From NCBI GenBank assembly GCA_945886995.1, contig CAMCZJ010000030.1, positions 1 through 18,908 of the forward strand: DNA of 18,908 nt, read 5' to 3'. Positions 12,747-18,908 of this stretch are shown here, in pieces. The stretch is from Asaia bogorensis. Its GTDB lineage: Bacteria > Pseudomonadota > Alphaproteobacteria > Acetobacterales > Acetobacteraceae. The position numbers were made by a program, and so were the translations under genes. How positions within the stretch are numbered: the stretch's first letter is position 1; every line of letters begins with the position of its first letter. A model generated the notes under the pieces. That model saw only the letters and a list, made by a program, of their open reading frames with translations, did no database searches and was not told where the DNA came from.

Positions 12747-13715
12747 ATGGCCGACGAAGACTGGGACATCCCCGAGCATTTGCAGCCCGACCCTTCGGAG
12801 CATGGCTTCGACCTGGATCAAGCCTATCGCGCCGTGGTGGGCCTGCGCAGCCAGGTGCCGCCGGATGCCTTCACCGCACGCGTATTGGGCACCGAACGCG
12901 AGGGCAGTGGCGTGCTGATTGGCGACGGCCTGGTGCTGACCGTCGGCTATCTGGTGAGCGAGGCTGAGACCATCTGGATCACCACCGCCGAAGGCCGCGC
13001 CGTTGCGGGCCATGCGCTGGCGGTTGATCAAGAAACCGGCTTTGCCCTGGTACAGGCTTTGGGCAGCATTCCCTTGAAGCCGGCGATCCTTGGCGATAGC
13101 GAAAGCCTGAAAATCGGCGCGGCGACCGTGATGGCGGCAGCCGGCGGGCGCGCCCATGCGGTGGCGGGCAAGCTGGTCGCGCGCCAGCCTTTTGCCGGCT
13201 ATTGGGAATACCTGATGGAAGATGCGCTGTTCGTCGCACCCGCGCATCCTTCCTGGGGTGGCGCGGGGCTATTCGGCCCAGATGGCAAGCTTGTCGGCAT
13301 TGGTTCCTTGATCCTGCAACAGGGTGAGGAAGGGCGCCGGCTGGACCTGAACATGGTGGTGCCGGTGGATCAGCTGACCCCTGTGTTGGATGAGCTGATC
13401 ACGCAAGGCCGCCGCCCTGGCCCGCCGCGCCCCTGGCTTGGGCTTTACGCGACCGAGGATGAGGAAGGGATTTCCGTGGCGTCCCTTGCCCCTTCTGGCC
13501 CGGCCGAGGCAGCGGGGCTACGCAATGGGGACCGCATTCTTTCGGTGGAAGGCACCGAAGTAGGTGAATTGGCCGATTTCTGGCGCGCCATCTGGGCCAC
13601 AGGCCCGGCTGGGGTGAATGTTCACCTGCACGTCAGCCGCGGCAAGGCACGGCGCGATGTGACCATTACCTCAGCCGATCGGGTGCAATTCCTGAAGCGC
13701 CCGCGCCTGCATTGA
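12747..13715 (+). CDS. HtrA/DegP-like protein with PDZ domain and degenerate catalytic triad
   Basis: A 322-aa protein with the S1C layout: a trypsin-like fold (about 25-215) followed by one PDZ domain (about 233-316; WLGL, GPAEAAGLRNGDRILSVEG). The fold landmarks GSGVLIGDGLVLT, DQETGFALV and GGAGLFGPDGKLVGIGS line up with active HtrA proteases. All three catalytic residues appear lost. TNAHVV is TVGYLV (Tyr68 for His). The Asp of the DxxxDxALL motif is Gly98. The GNSGGPLF box reads SWGGAGLF, with Gly171 at the serine position. The N-terminus is acidic with no signal peptide, so it is predicted to be cytosolic. It is probably a pseudoprotease: a binding, chaperone or regulatory protein. The ATG at 12747 has GAGAG just upstream; an in-frame TTG at 12732 would add five residues. 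The cupin gene follows after 11 nt. Confidence 0.85.
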   Translation: MADEDWDIPEHLQPDPSEHGFDLDQAYRAVVGLRSQVPPDAFTARVLGTEREGSGVLIGDGLVLTVGYLVSEAETIWITTAEGRAVAGHALAVDQETGFALVQALGSIPLKPAILGDSESLKIGAATVMAAAGGRAHAVAGKLVARQPFAGYWEYLMEDALFVAPAHPSWGGAGLFGPDGKLVGIGSLILQQGEEGRRLDLNMVVPVDQLTPVLDELITQGRRPGPPRPWLGLYATEDEEGISVASLAPSGPAEAAGLRNGDRILSVEGTEVGELADFWRAIWATGPAGVNVHLHVSRGKARRDVTITSADRVQFLKRPRLH

Positions 13716-13726
13716 TAGGATTTCCT

Positions 13727-14290
13727 ATGTCCGAATCCGGTGGTTTCGTTTTGGTCCCGCCGGGGGGCGGGGCACAGCATTGGCAGCCGCAACCGGCCAA
13801 TGGCTGGATTGAGGTCCTGACCTCCCCCCGCATGGCGGGCATGCCGGCGGGGTTTTCGGCTGGGCTTCAGGAATTGCCGCCGCTTGGCAAAATCCGCGAA
13901 CACGCCCACCCGGCACAGACCGAGATTTTCTGGGTGGTGGCCGGGGAAGCGCTGGGGCGGTTGGATGGCGTGGTGCGGCGCATCCCGACCGGCAGCTTCA
14001 TGGTGGCGCCGCCCCATATCCGGCATGGCTTCATCAATGATGGCGCGCATCCCTTCCGATTCCTCTGGCTGCTGATCCCGGCGGGGCTTGAGGATTTCTT
14101 CATCGGCATTGGCCGGCCCAAAATGCCGGGCGCGCCGGACCCGACCCCTTATCCGCGCCCCATGGATGCCGGGAATATCGAACTTTCCACAGTATTCGAA
14201 ACGCTGGATCCGCCCCCGCCGCCGCCTTGGGATACCAGCCCCATCACCGATCCCACGGTGCTGGAGGCCCTGCGGCGCGAGGCTACCTAA
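13727..14290 (+). CDS. Small single-domain cupin protein
   Basis: A 187-aa cytosolic protein with one cupin beta-barrel. Cupin motif 1 is at about 54-77, with candidate metal ligands His59 and His61 (EHAHP) and Glu66. Motif 2 has PPHIRHGF with His100 as the fourth ligand. Such proteins bind a divalent metal and act as dioxygenases, isomerases or sugar/ligand sensors; the substrate cannot be told here. The C-terminal third is proline-rich, with a run of six prolines at about 162-167. The start ATG has AGGA six bases upstream. It lies 11 nt after the HtrA-like gene and 89 bp before the ABC binding-protein gene, so it is probably co-transcribed with the former and perhaps with the importer. Confidence 0.85.
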   Translation: MSESGGFVLVPPGGGAQHWQPQPANGWIEVLTSPRMAGMPAGFSAGLQELPPLGKIREHAHPAQTEIFWVVAGEALGRLDGVVRRIPTGSFMVAPPHIRHGFINDGAHPFRFLWLLIPAGLEDFFIGIGRPKMPGAPDPTPYPRPMDAGNIELSTVFETLDPPPPPPWDTSPITDPTVLEALRREAT

Positions 14291-14379
14291 TTCCGCGCTT
14301 GCAGTAGGGCGCGGTTGCGTGAAGGATCATCCCTGAAAGGGTGGCGCCGAAGCCGCCCGCAATAGGGAGAGTCCAGGAA

Positions 14380-15717
14380 ATGGCCAATCAGATCACGCGC
14401 CGCCAGGCGCTTGGCGCAACCGCAGCCTTGCTTGCTGCACCTGCCTTTGTGCGGCAGGCCAATGCGCAAAGCAGCTTCGATTGGAAGCGCTTCGCGGGCG
14501 AGCGCATTGAAGTCACGCTGCAAACATCGCCGCGCGGGTTGTTGCTGCAACGCCAGAACAAGGAATTCGAAGACCTGACCGGCATTCGCTGCGGCATTGA
14601 AGTGGTGCCGGAACAGCAGCATCGCCAGAAGATCATTGTGGAATATGCTTCTGGCCGGCCTTCCTTTGATGTCGCGGAACTCAGCTTGCACGTGAATAAG
14701 CGGCAAGTCGGCAAGGCGCGCTGGAACACGGACATCAAGGCGTTGATCGCGGATCAATCCATCACCGCGCCTGATTTTGATTTCGCCGATTTTGGCGCCG
14801 GCATGGTGGAATATGCAACGCAATCCGATGGCCGGATGGATTCGCTGCCGGCCTTCGCGGATTACTTCATCCTTTACTACAACAAGGAATTGCTGGCGGC
14901 GAAGAATATCGCTGTGCCGACGACCTTTGATGGCATGTTCGAAGCCGCCAAGACGCTGACTGAACCGTCACGCCAGATCTATGGCCATGTGGGGCGCGGC
15001 TTGAAGAACGCCAATGTGGTGCTGTGGTCCACCTATCTGCTTGGCACCGCGCAGCGCGACATGATCAACGCCAATCGCCAACTGATCACGGACACGGATG
15101 ACGCGATTTGGGCTGGGGAGATGTATAAGAAATTCCTGCGTGATGTGTCACCGCCCGGGTCCATTGGCTTCAATTGGAATGAATGCCAAACCACCTTCAT
15201 GCAGGGCCGCGCGGCCATGTGGGTGGATGGCATTGGTTTTGCGGCGCCGCTTGAAGATCGTGCCCGGTCGCGCGTGGCGGGTAAGGTTGGCTATGCGCTG
15301 GTGCCGAAGGGCCGTGGCGCCAATCATCATTGCTGCCTATTCGGCGCGGGCTATGGCATTCCTGAAGCATCGCGCAAAAAGGGCGCAGCATGGCTTTATC
15401 TGCAATGGGCGCTTGGCAAGGAAAACCAACTACGCTTCCTGACCAGCGGTGCCGGCGTGCCAGCGCGCAGCAGCCCCTTCGGCAATGAAGCGGCGATTGC
15501 CGCCAGCACCTTCCCGCGCGAATTCTTCCAGACGCTGAATGAAAGTGCGAAGATCGCGCGCGCAGGTCTGCCGGAAATTGTGCCGGTGACGCAATTCCGC
15601 GACGTGATCGGCACGGCTTTGACCAACACCATCAGCGGTTCGGATGTGGCGACAGAATTGCGCCGCGCCACGGCTGAATTCCGCCCGGTGCTGGAACAGA
15701 GCGAGCGGGAAAGCTGA
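14380..15717 (+). CDS. ABC transporter substrate-binding protein (family 1, CUT1-like), Tat-exported
   Basis: A 445-aa extracellular solute-binding protein of the type serving CUT1 importers for sugars and related carbohydrates. The N-terminus has a twin-arginine signal (TRRQALG, Arg7-Arg8), a short hydrophobic stretch and cleavage after ANA at about residue 29, so the folded protein is probably exported by Tat. Typical family features follow: PAFADYFILYYNKELL, then PTTFDGMFEAAKTLT, and FMQGRAAMWVDG in the second lobe. The start at 14380 has AGGGAGA nine bases upstream; a longer frame from 14341 lacks the signal-peptide layout. The permease gene follows after 15 nt. The ligand is unknown. Confidence 0.92.
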   Translation: MANQITRRQALGATAALLAAPAFVRQANAQSSFDWKRFAGERIEVTLQTSPRGLLLQRQNKEFEDLTGIRCGIEVVPEQQHRQKIIVEYASGRPSFDVAELSLHVNKRQVGKARWNTDIKALIADQSITAPDFDFADFGAGMVEYATQSDGRMDSLPAFADYFILYYNKELLAAKNIAVPTTFDGMFEAAKTLTEPSRQIYGHVGRGLKNANVVLWSTYLLGTAQRDMINANRQLITDTDDAIWAGEMYKKFLRDVSPPGSIGFNWNECQTTFMQGRAAMWVDGIGFAAPLEDRARSRVAGKVGYALVPKGRGANHHCCLFGAGYGIPEASRKKGAAWLYLQWALGKENQLRFLTSGAGVPARSSPFGNEAAIAASTFPREFFQTLNESAKIARAGLPEIVPVTQFRDVIGTALTNTISGSDVATELRRATAEFRPVLEQSERES

Positions 15718-15732
15718 GGCTCGCGCAAACTG

Positions 15733-16644
15733 ATGCAGCAAGCTGAAACCATCACCGCGAGCCCCCCTGGGGCTCAGCGGACACGCAATTACGCCCGGCA
15801 TTATGGCTGGTTCATTGTGCCGGCGGCGGTGGTGGTGCTTGCGGTCATCATCTTTCCTTGGGTCTTCACCATCTATGTCTCCGCCCATGATTGGCATCTG
15901 GGCGGGGAGCGCCGCTGGGTCGGGTTCGATAACTACATCAAGCTATTTTCTGATTCCCGCTTTGGCTGGGCCATGCTGCGCACGCTATTCTATACGGTGT
16001 TGGCGGTGGTCTTCCCGATGATATTGGGGCTGGCGGCCGCACTTGCCTTCAACCGCAAATTCCCGCTGCGTGGCCTGGCACGCACCATTTTCATTCTGCC
16101 CATGATGGCAACGCCCGTTGCGGTGGCGCTGGTGTGGACCATGACCTTCCACCCGCAGCTTGGCGTGCTGAACTGGCTTCTGGCCCAGGTGGGCTTGCCG
16201 CCCAGCATGTGGATCTATAGCGCCAATACTGTCATCCCGACGCTGGTGATGATTGAGGTCTGGCATTGGACACCCTTGGTGATGCTGCTGATCCTGGGTG
16301 GCCTCGCTTCCCTGCCGATTGACCCCTATGAGGCCGCGAAGATTGATGGTGCCAATGGCTGGCAGGCCTTTCGCCACATCACGCTGCCCTTGCTGATGCC
16401 CTTTATCGTGGTGGCGCTGATTATCCGCTGCATTGATGCGCTGAAGGCCTTTGATACGATCTATGTCATCACCCAGGGCGGGCCGGGTTCGGCCAGTGAG
16501 ACGATCAACATCTTCCTCTATCTGCAGGCCTTTGCCTTCTACAATGTCGGCTATGCCTCGGCCGTGGTGGTGGTGTTCTTCGTGATCATCCTGGCGCTGG
16601 CCGCGCTGCTGTTATGGACACGTCAGCGGGTGAAAATGACATGA
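15733..16644 (+). CDS. ABC transporter permease, CUT1 MalF/UgpA-like
   Basis: A 303-aa inner-membrane permease of the binding-protein-dependent transport family. About six hydrophobic segments are visible, near 26-49, 84-106, 117-138, 166-190, 219-238 and 272-294. The cytoplasmic EAA loop that docks the ATPase is at 199-218 (YEAAKIDGANGWQAFRHITL). The sequence ITQGGPGSASETI before the last helix is characteristic of MalF/UgpA-type subunits. It starts 15 nt after the binding-protein gene and ends in an ATGA overlap with the second permease. It forms a heterodimer with that subunit. Confidence 0.94.
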   Translation: MQQAETITASPPGAQRTRNYARHYGWFIVPAAVVVLAVIIFPWVFTIYVSAHDWHLGGERRWVGFDNYIKLFSDSRFGWAMLRTLFYTVLAVVFPMILGLAAALAFNRKFPLRGLARTIFILPMMATPVAVALVWTMTFHPQLGVLNWLLAQVGLPPSMWIYSANTVIPTLVMIEVWHWTPLVMLLILGGLASLPIDPYEAAKIDGANGWQAFRHITLPLLMPFIVVALIIRCIDALKAFDTIYVITQGGPGSASETINIFLYLQAFAFYNVGYASAVVVVFFVIILALAALLLWTRQRVKMT

Positions 16645-17498
16645 GTGTGCAAGCAAAGCGTAGCCCCGCGCAGTATCGGCTGCGCCGGCTGGTCGGCAAT
16701 GTCGGCTTTGGCTTTTCAGTGCTGGTGCTGATTTCGCCGGCCATCCTGTTTTTCCTGTGGATGCTGTCCCTATCCTTCAAGAATGAGCTGGACAATACGG
16801 ATTGGCCGCCGATCTTCATCCCGCAATCACCGACGCTTGATAATTACCGAGAAGTTTTCGCGCGCAATGATTTCCTGCGCTTTGCGTGGAATTCCATTGT
16901 GGTGTCCTTTGGCGCCACCGGGATTGCGCTGCTGATTGGCGTACCGGCGGGCTATGGCATTGCCAAGATGCACGCCATGCGGGCTGCTGCCTTGATCCTG
17001 ATTGCGCGCATCACGCCTGGGCTTTCCTATCTGATCCCGCTTTTCCTTTTATTCCAATGGCTGGAATTGACCGGCACGCTGGCGCCGATTGTCATCACGC
17101 ATTTGGTGATCACGGTGCCGATTGTGGTTTGGGTGATGATTTCCTTCTTTGAAGGCCTGCCGCCGGAATTGGAAGAAGCCGCTTTGGTGGATGGTGCGAC
17201 GATCTGGCAGGCGTTTCGCTATGTGGCGATGCCCTTGGCGCGGCCTGGGATTACAGTTGCCACCATCCTGTCCTTCATTTTTTCCTGGAATAATTTTATC
17301 TTTGCCATGGTGCTGGCAGGGCGCGAAACCCGCACATTGCCGGTTGCGGTGAATAACATGCTGACCTTTGAGCAAATCGCCTGGGGGCCGCTTTCAGCCG
17401 CGGCGCTATTGGTGACCGCGCCCGTGCTGGTTTTGACCCTTCTGGCGCAAAAGCAGATTGTGGCCGGGCTGACGGCGGGGGGCGTGAAGGGGGCTTAG
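16641..17498 (+). CDS. ABC transporter permease, CUT1 MalG/UgpE-like
   Basis: A 285-aa inner-membrane partner of the preceding permease, with about six hydrophobic segments and the EAA loop at about 174-197 (LEEAALVDGATIWQAFRYVA). SWNNFIFA and LPVAV are typical of the MalG/UgpE type. The ATG overlaps the upstream stop (ATGA, 16641-16644); an upstream in-frame start at 16614 lies inside the first permease. The usual ATP-binding subunit does not follow. The next gene, CMD-like, is on the other strand, so the importer must borrow an ATPase encoded elsewhere. Confidence 0.94.
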   Translation: MSVQAKRSPAQYRLRRLVGNVGFGFSVLVLISPAILFFLWMLSLSFKNELDNTDWPPIFIPQSPTLDNYREVFARNDFLRFAWNSIVVSFGATGIALLIGVPAGYGIAKMHAMRAAALILIARITPGLSYLIPLFLLFQWLELTGTLAPIVITHLVITVPIVVWVMISFFEGLPPELEEAALVDGATIWQAFRYVAMPLARPGITVATILSFIFSWNNFIFAMVLAGRETRTLPVAVNNMLTFEQIAWGPLSAAALLVTAPVLVLTLLAQKQIVAGLTAGGVKGA

Positions 17499-17501
17499 CG
17501 C

Positions 17502-17540
17502 CTGATCCGCGTAGGTCGAATGACCGAAGCGGTGAATCAG
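17502..17540. terminator. Interrupted hairpin between convergent genes
   Basis: CTGAT (17502-17506), CCGC (17507-17510) and GGTC (17514-17517) pair in order with GACC (17522-17525), GCGG (17529-17532) and ATCAG (17536-17540), around a GAAT loop. It lies four bases past the permease stop and 14 bases past the stop of the convergent downstream gene, so it could serve both transcripts. There is no T-tract on either side and the stem is interrupted, so a terminator role is only inferred. Confidence 0.35.
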
Positions 17541-17554
17541 TCGCTCAAACCAGA

Positions 17555-18103
17555 CTACTCCGCCGCCGCCTGATTATGCGCCGCAGCATCAATCCCAAGC
17601 GCACCCGTAAAGCGGTTGAAGAACCCACAAAGCGTGATGCGGAGCGTGAGTTCCACAATCTGCGCCTCGGAAAAATGCTCCCGCAGCGCGCGGAACAGGC
17701 GCTCCGGCACGCGATTGCTGTTTTCCCAGGCGGCGACTGAATATTCCGCGACCAGCCGATCTGTCGGCGTCAGCGAAGGGTGATCAATCCGTCCCGGCAA
17801 GCCTTCCAAAGCCTCGGTCGGGATGCCTTCCACCGCCAGAAACGGCCCGTGATGATCCACGCAGTAATCACAGGCATTGAGTTTGGAGACCACCACAATT
17901 GCCAATTCCAGATAGCGCCGCGGCAGCGTGCCCGCCGCGCGCAATTCCATCAGCATCGGCATCAAATGCCGAAGCGCCGCCGGCACATGGGCAAAGACCG
18001 CCAATTGCTCCTCAAACGGGCCATAGCCGGTGACATAGCGATGCCAGATATCGCGGAGTTCCGGCGTTAGTTCCTCGGGCGAGACTTCACGCACGCGGGC
18101 CAT
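17555..18103 (-). CDS. Carboxymuconolactone decarboxylase / AhpD-like protein
   Basis: A 182-aa all-helical protein of the CMD/AhpD superfamily. The diagnostic motif is at 78-85 (CDYCVDHH): a CxxC pair (Cys78, Cys81) and His85, preceded by Glu66 in YLELAIVVVSK. In AhpD this arrangement forms a redox-active disulfide with peroxidase or disulfide-reductase activity. Members with CxxC are more likely redox proteins than true decarboxylases. The start at 18103 has GAAGGGA upstream; longer frames run antisense into the M20 gene and are not credible. It is divergent from the M20 amidohydrolase gene (117-bp spacer). Confidence 0.88.
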   Translation of the reverse strand: MARVREVSPEELTPELRDIWHRYVTGYGPFEEQLAVFAHVPAALRHLMPMLMELRAAGTLPRRYLELAIVVVSKLNACDYCVDHHGPFLAVEGIPTEALEGLPGRIDHPSLTPTDRLVAEYSVAAWENSNRVPERLFRALREHFSEAQIVELTLRITLCGFFNRFTGALGIDAAAHNQAAAE

Positions 18104-18220
18104 GGCTTTTCCCTTCTCAGCAGCCATAAATCTTGCGCCGCTTGCCCCGGCCCGTCCACCCCTGGACTTGCCTGGGGCACCGCGCGAAACTGTAAGCGAC
18201 CAATCGAGGAACCCAAGCCC

Positions 18221-18908
18221 ATGCGCAATACCGAAGAAATCTGGCGGCTGGTGGATGCCAAGGCGCCTGAGGCGATTGAACTCAGCGACCGAGTCTGGGG
18301 CATGCCGGAGCTTTGCTACGCCGAACACCGTTCCTGCGCCGAGCATACCGCCATGCTGGAAGCTCATGGCTTTCGCGTGACCACGAATGTGGCGGGCATC
18401 CCAACCGCGGTGATGGGCGAAGCGGGGGAAGAAGGCCCCATCATTGCGATTCTGGGTGAATATGATGCGCTGCCGGGGCTTTCCCAGGAAGCGGGCGTGG
18501 CGGAACCGCGACCCTTGCCGGGCGATGGCACTGGGCATGGCTGCGGGCATAATCTGCTCGGCGCTGCATCCTTGCTGGCCGCGAGTGCGGTGAAGGATTG
18601 GCTTGCGCAAAACGGCATTAAGGGGCGCGTGCGCTATTATGGCTGCCCGGCGGAAGAAGGCGGCGCTGCCAAGGGCTTCATGGTGCGCGCGGGCTGCTTT
18701 GATGATGTGGATATGGCGATTTGCTGGCACCCGGCGGCGTTTTCCGCGGTGAATGAACCAGTATCGCTCGCCAATACGCGCATTGATTTCAGCTTTGTTG
18801 GCCGGTCTTCCCACGCCGCCGCCGCGCCGCATTTGGGCCGCAGCGCCTTGGATGCGGTGGAGCTCATGAATGTTGGCGTGAATTACATGCGCGAACACAT
18901 GCCATCCG
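18221..18908 (+). CDS. M20-family amidohydrolase, AbgB/AbgA-like (3'-truncated by window end)
   Basis: The first 229 codons of a metal-dependent amidohydrolase of the M20 family; the frame is open to the last base. Motifs seen are GEYDALPGL (79-87), GHGCGHNLLG (105-114, metal ligand His110), the acidic pair in CPAEEGG (Glu145/146), WHP with His170, and the start of the dimerisation domain with GRSSHAA (His198). The closest type is that of p-aminobenzoyl-glutamate hydrolase and related N-acyl amino-acid hydrolases; the substrate is not determined. The start has GAGGA ten bases upstream. It shares a 117-bp divergent spacer with the CMD-like gene. Confidence 0.9.
   Translation, partial: MRNTEEIWRLVDAKAPEAIELSDRVWGMPELCYAEHRSCAEHTAMLEAHGFRVTTNVAGIPTAVMGEAGEEGPIIAILGEYDALPGLSQEAGVAEPRPLPGDGTGHGCGHNLLGAASLLAASAVKDWLAQNGIKGRVRYYGCPAEEGGAAKGFMVRAGCFDDVDMAICWHPAAFSAVNEPVSLANTRIDFSFVGRSSHAAAAPHLGRSALDAVELMNVGVNYMREHMPS

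Noticed and set aside
12747..13715. Active DegP/DegQ serine protease
   Set aside because: The catalytic His, Asp and Ser motifs are all replaced and no signal peptide is present, so an active periplasmic protease is not supported.
17555..18898. 447-codon minus-strand frame covering the CMD-like gene and the M20 gene region
   Set aside because: Only the last 182 codons match the CMD/AhpD family. The upstream part is antisense to the M20 amidohydrolase and lacks a start signal.

Overview
The window is high-GC DNA from what looks like an alphaproteobacterium, most likely in or near the Acetobacteraceae (Rhodospirillales). This rests on the GC-rich codon usage, a Bug-type solute receptor next to sugar/organic-acid metabolism genes, a CUT1-type ABC importer with a Tat-exported receptor, and a GAGCA...TGCTC palindromic repeat of a kind I recall from alphaproteobacteria. 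No 16S or marker gene is present, so the assignment is an inference.

Region 1 (1-8435) is the unusual part. Three very large genes lie in tandem on the minus strand, called here A (5735-8269, transcribed first), B (2741-5275) and C (47-2476). They encode paralogous proteins of 844, 844 and 809 residues that I cannot assign to any known family. A and B have identical lengths and align almost without gaps; C is more divergent but keeps the same blocks. Each has a conserved N-terminal module, a helix-rich body, a basic Ser/Arg-rich linker in the middle and a conserved C-terminal block. The spacers are AT-rich (459 and 264 bp) and hold direct repeats and hairpins. A long palindrome closes the array right after gene C. 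No mobile-element genes are visible.

Region 2 (8436-12612, minus strand) is a tight four-gene operon in the order Bug-type periplasmic binding protein, APH-fold kinase, enolase-family protein and D-2-hydroxyacid dehydrogenase. The joints are 3 nt, ATGA and ATGA. The enolase homologue keeps its metal ligands and both lysines but has changes at three other active-site positions. The set could take up an organic acid and run a reductase, kinase and enolase route.

Region 3 (12692-17498, plus strand) holds a predicted cytosolic HtrA-like protein that has lost all three catalytic residues, a small cupin protein, and a CUT1 ABC importer (binding protein plus two permeases) with no ATPase gene alongside. 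Region 4 (17555-18908) holds an AhpD/carboxymuconolactone-decarboxylase-like gene on the minus strand, divergent from an M20 amidohydrolase gene that runs off the end of the window.
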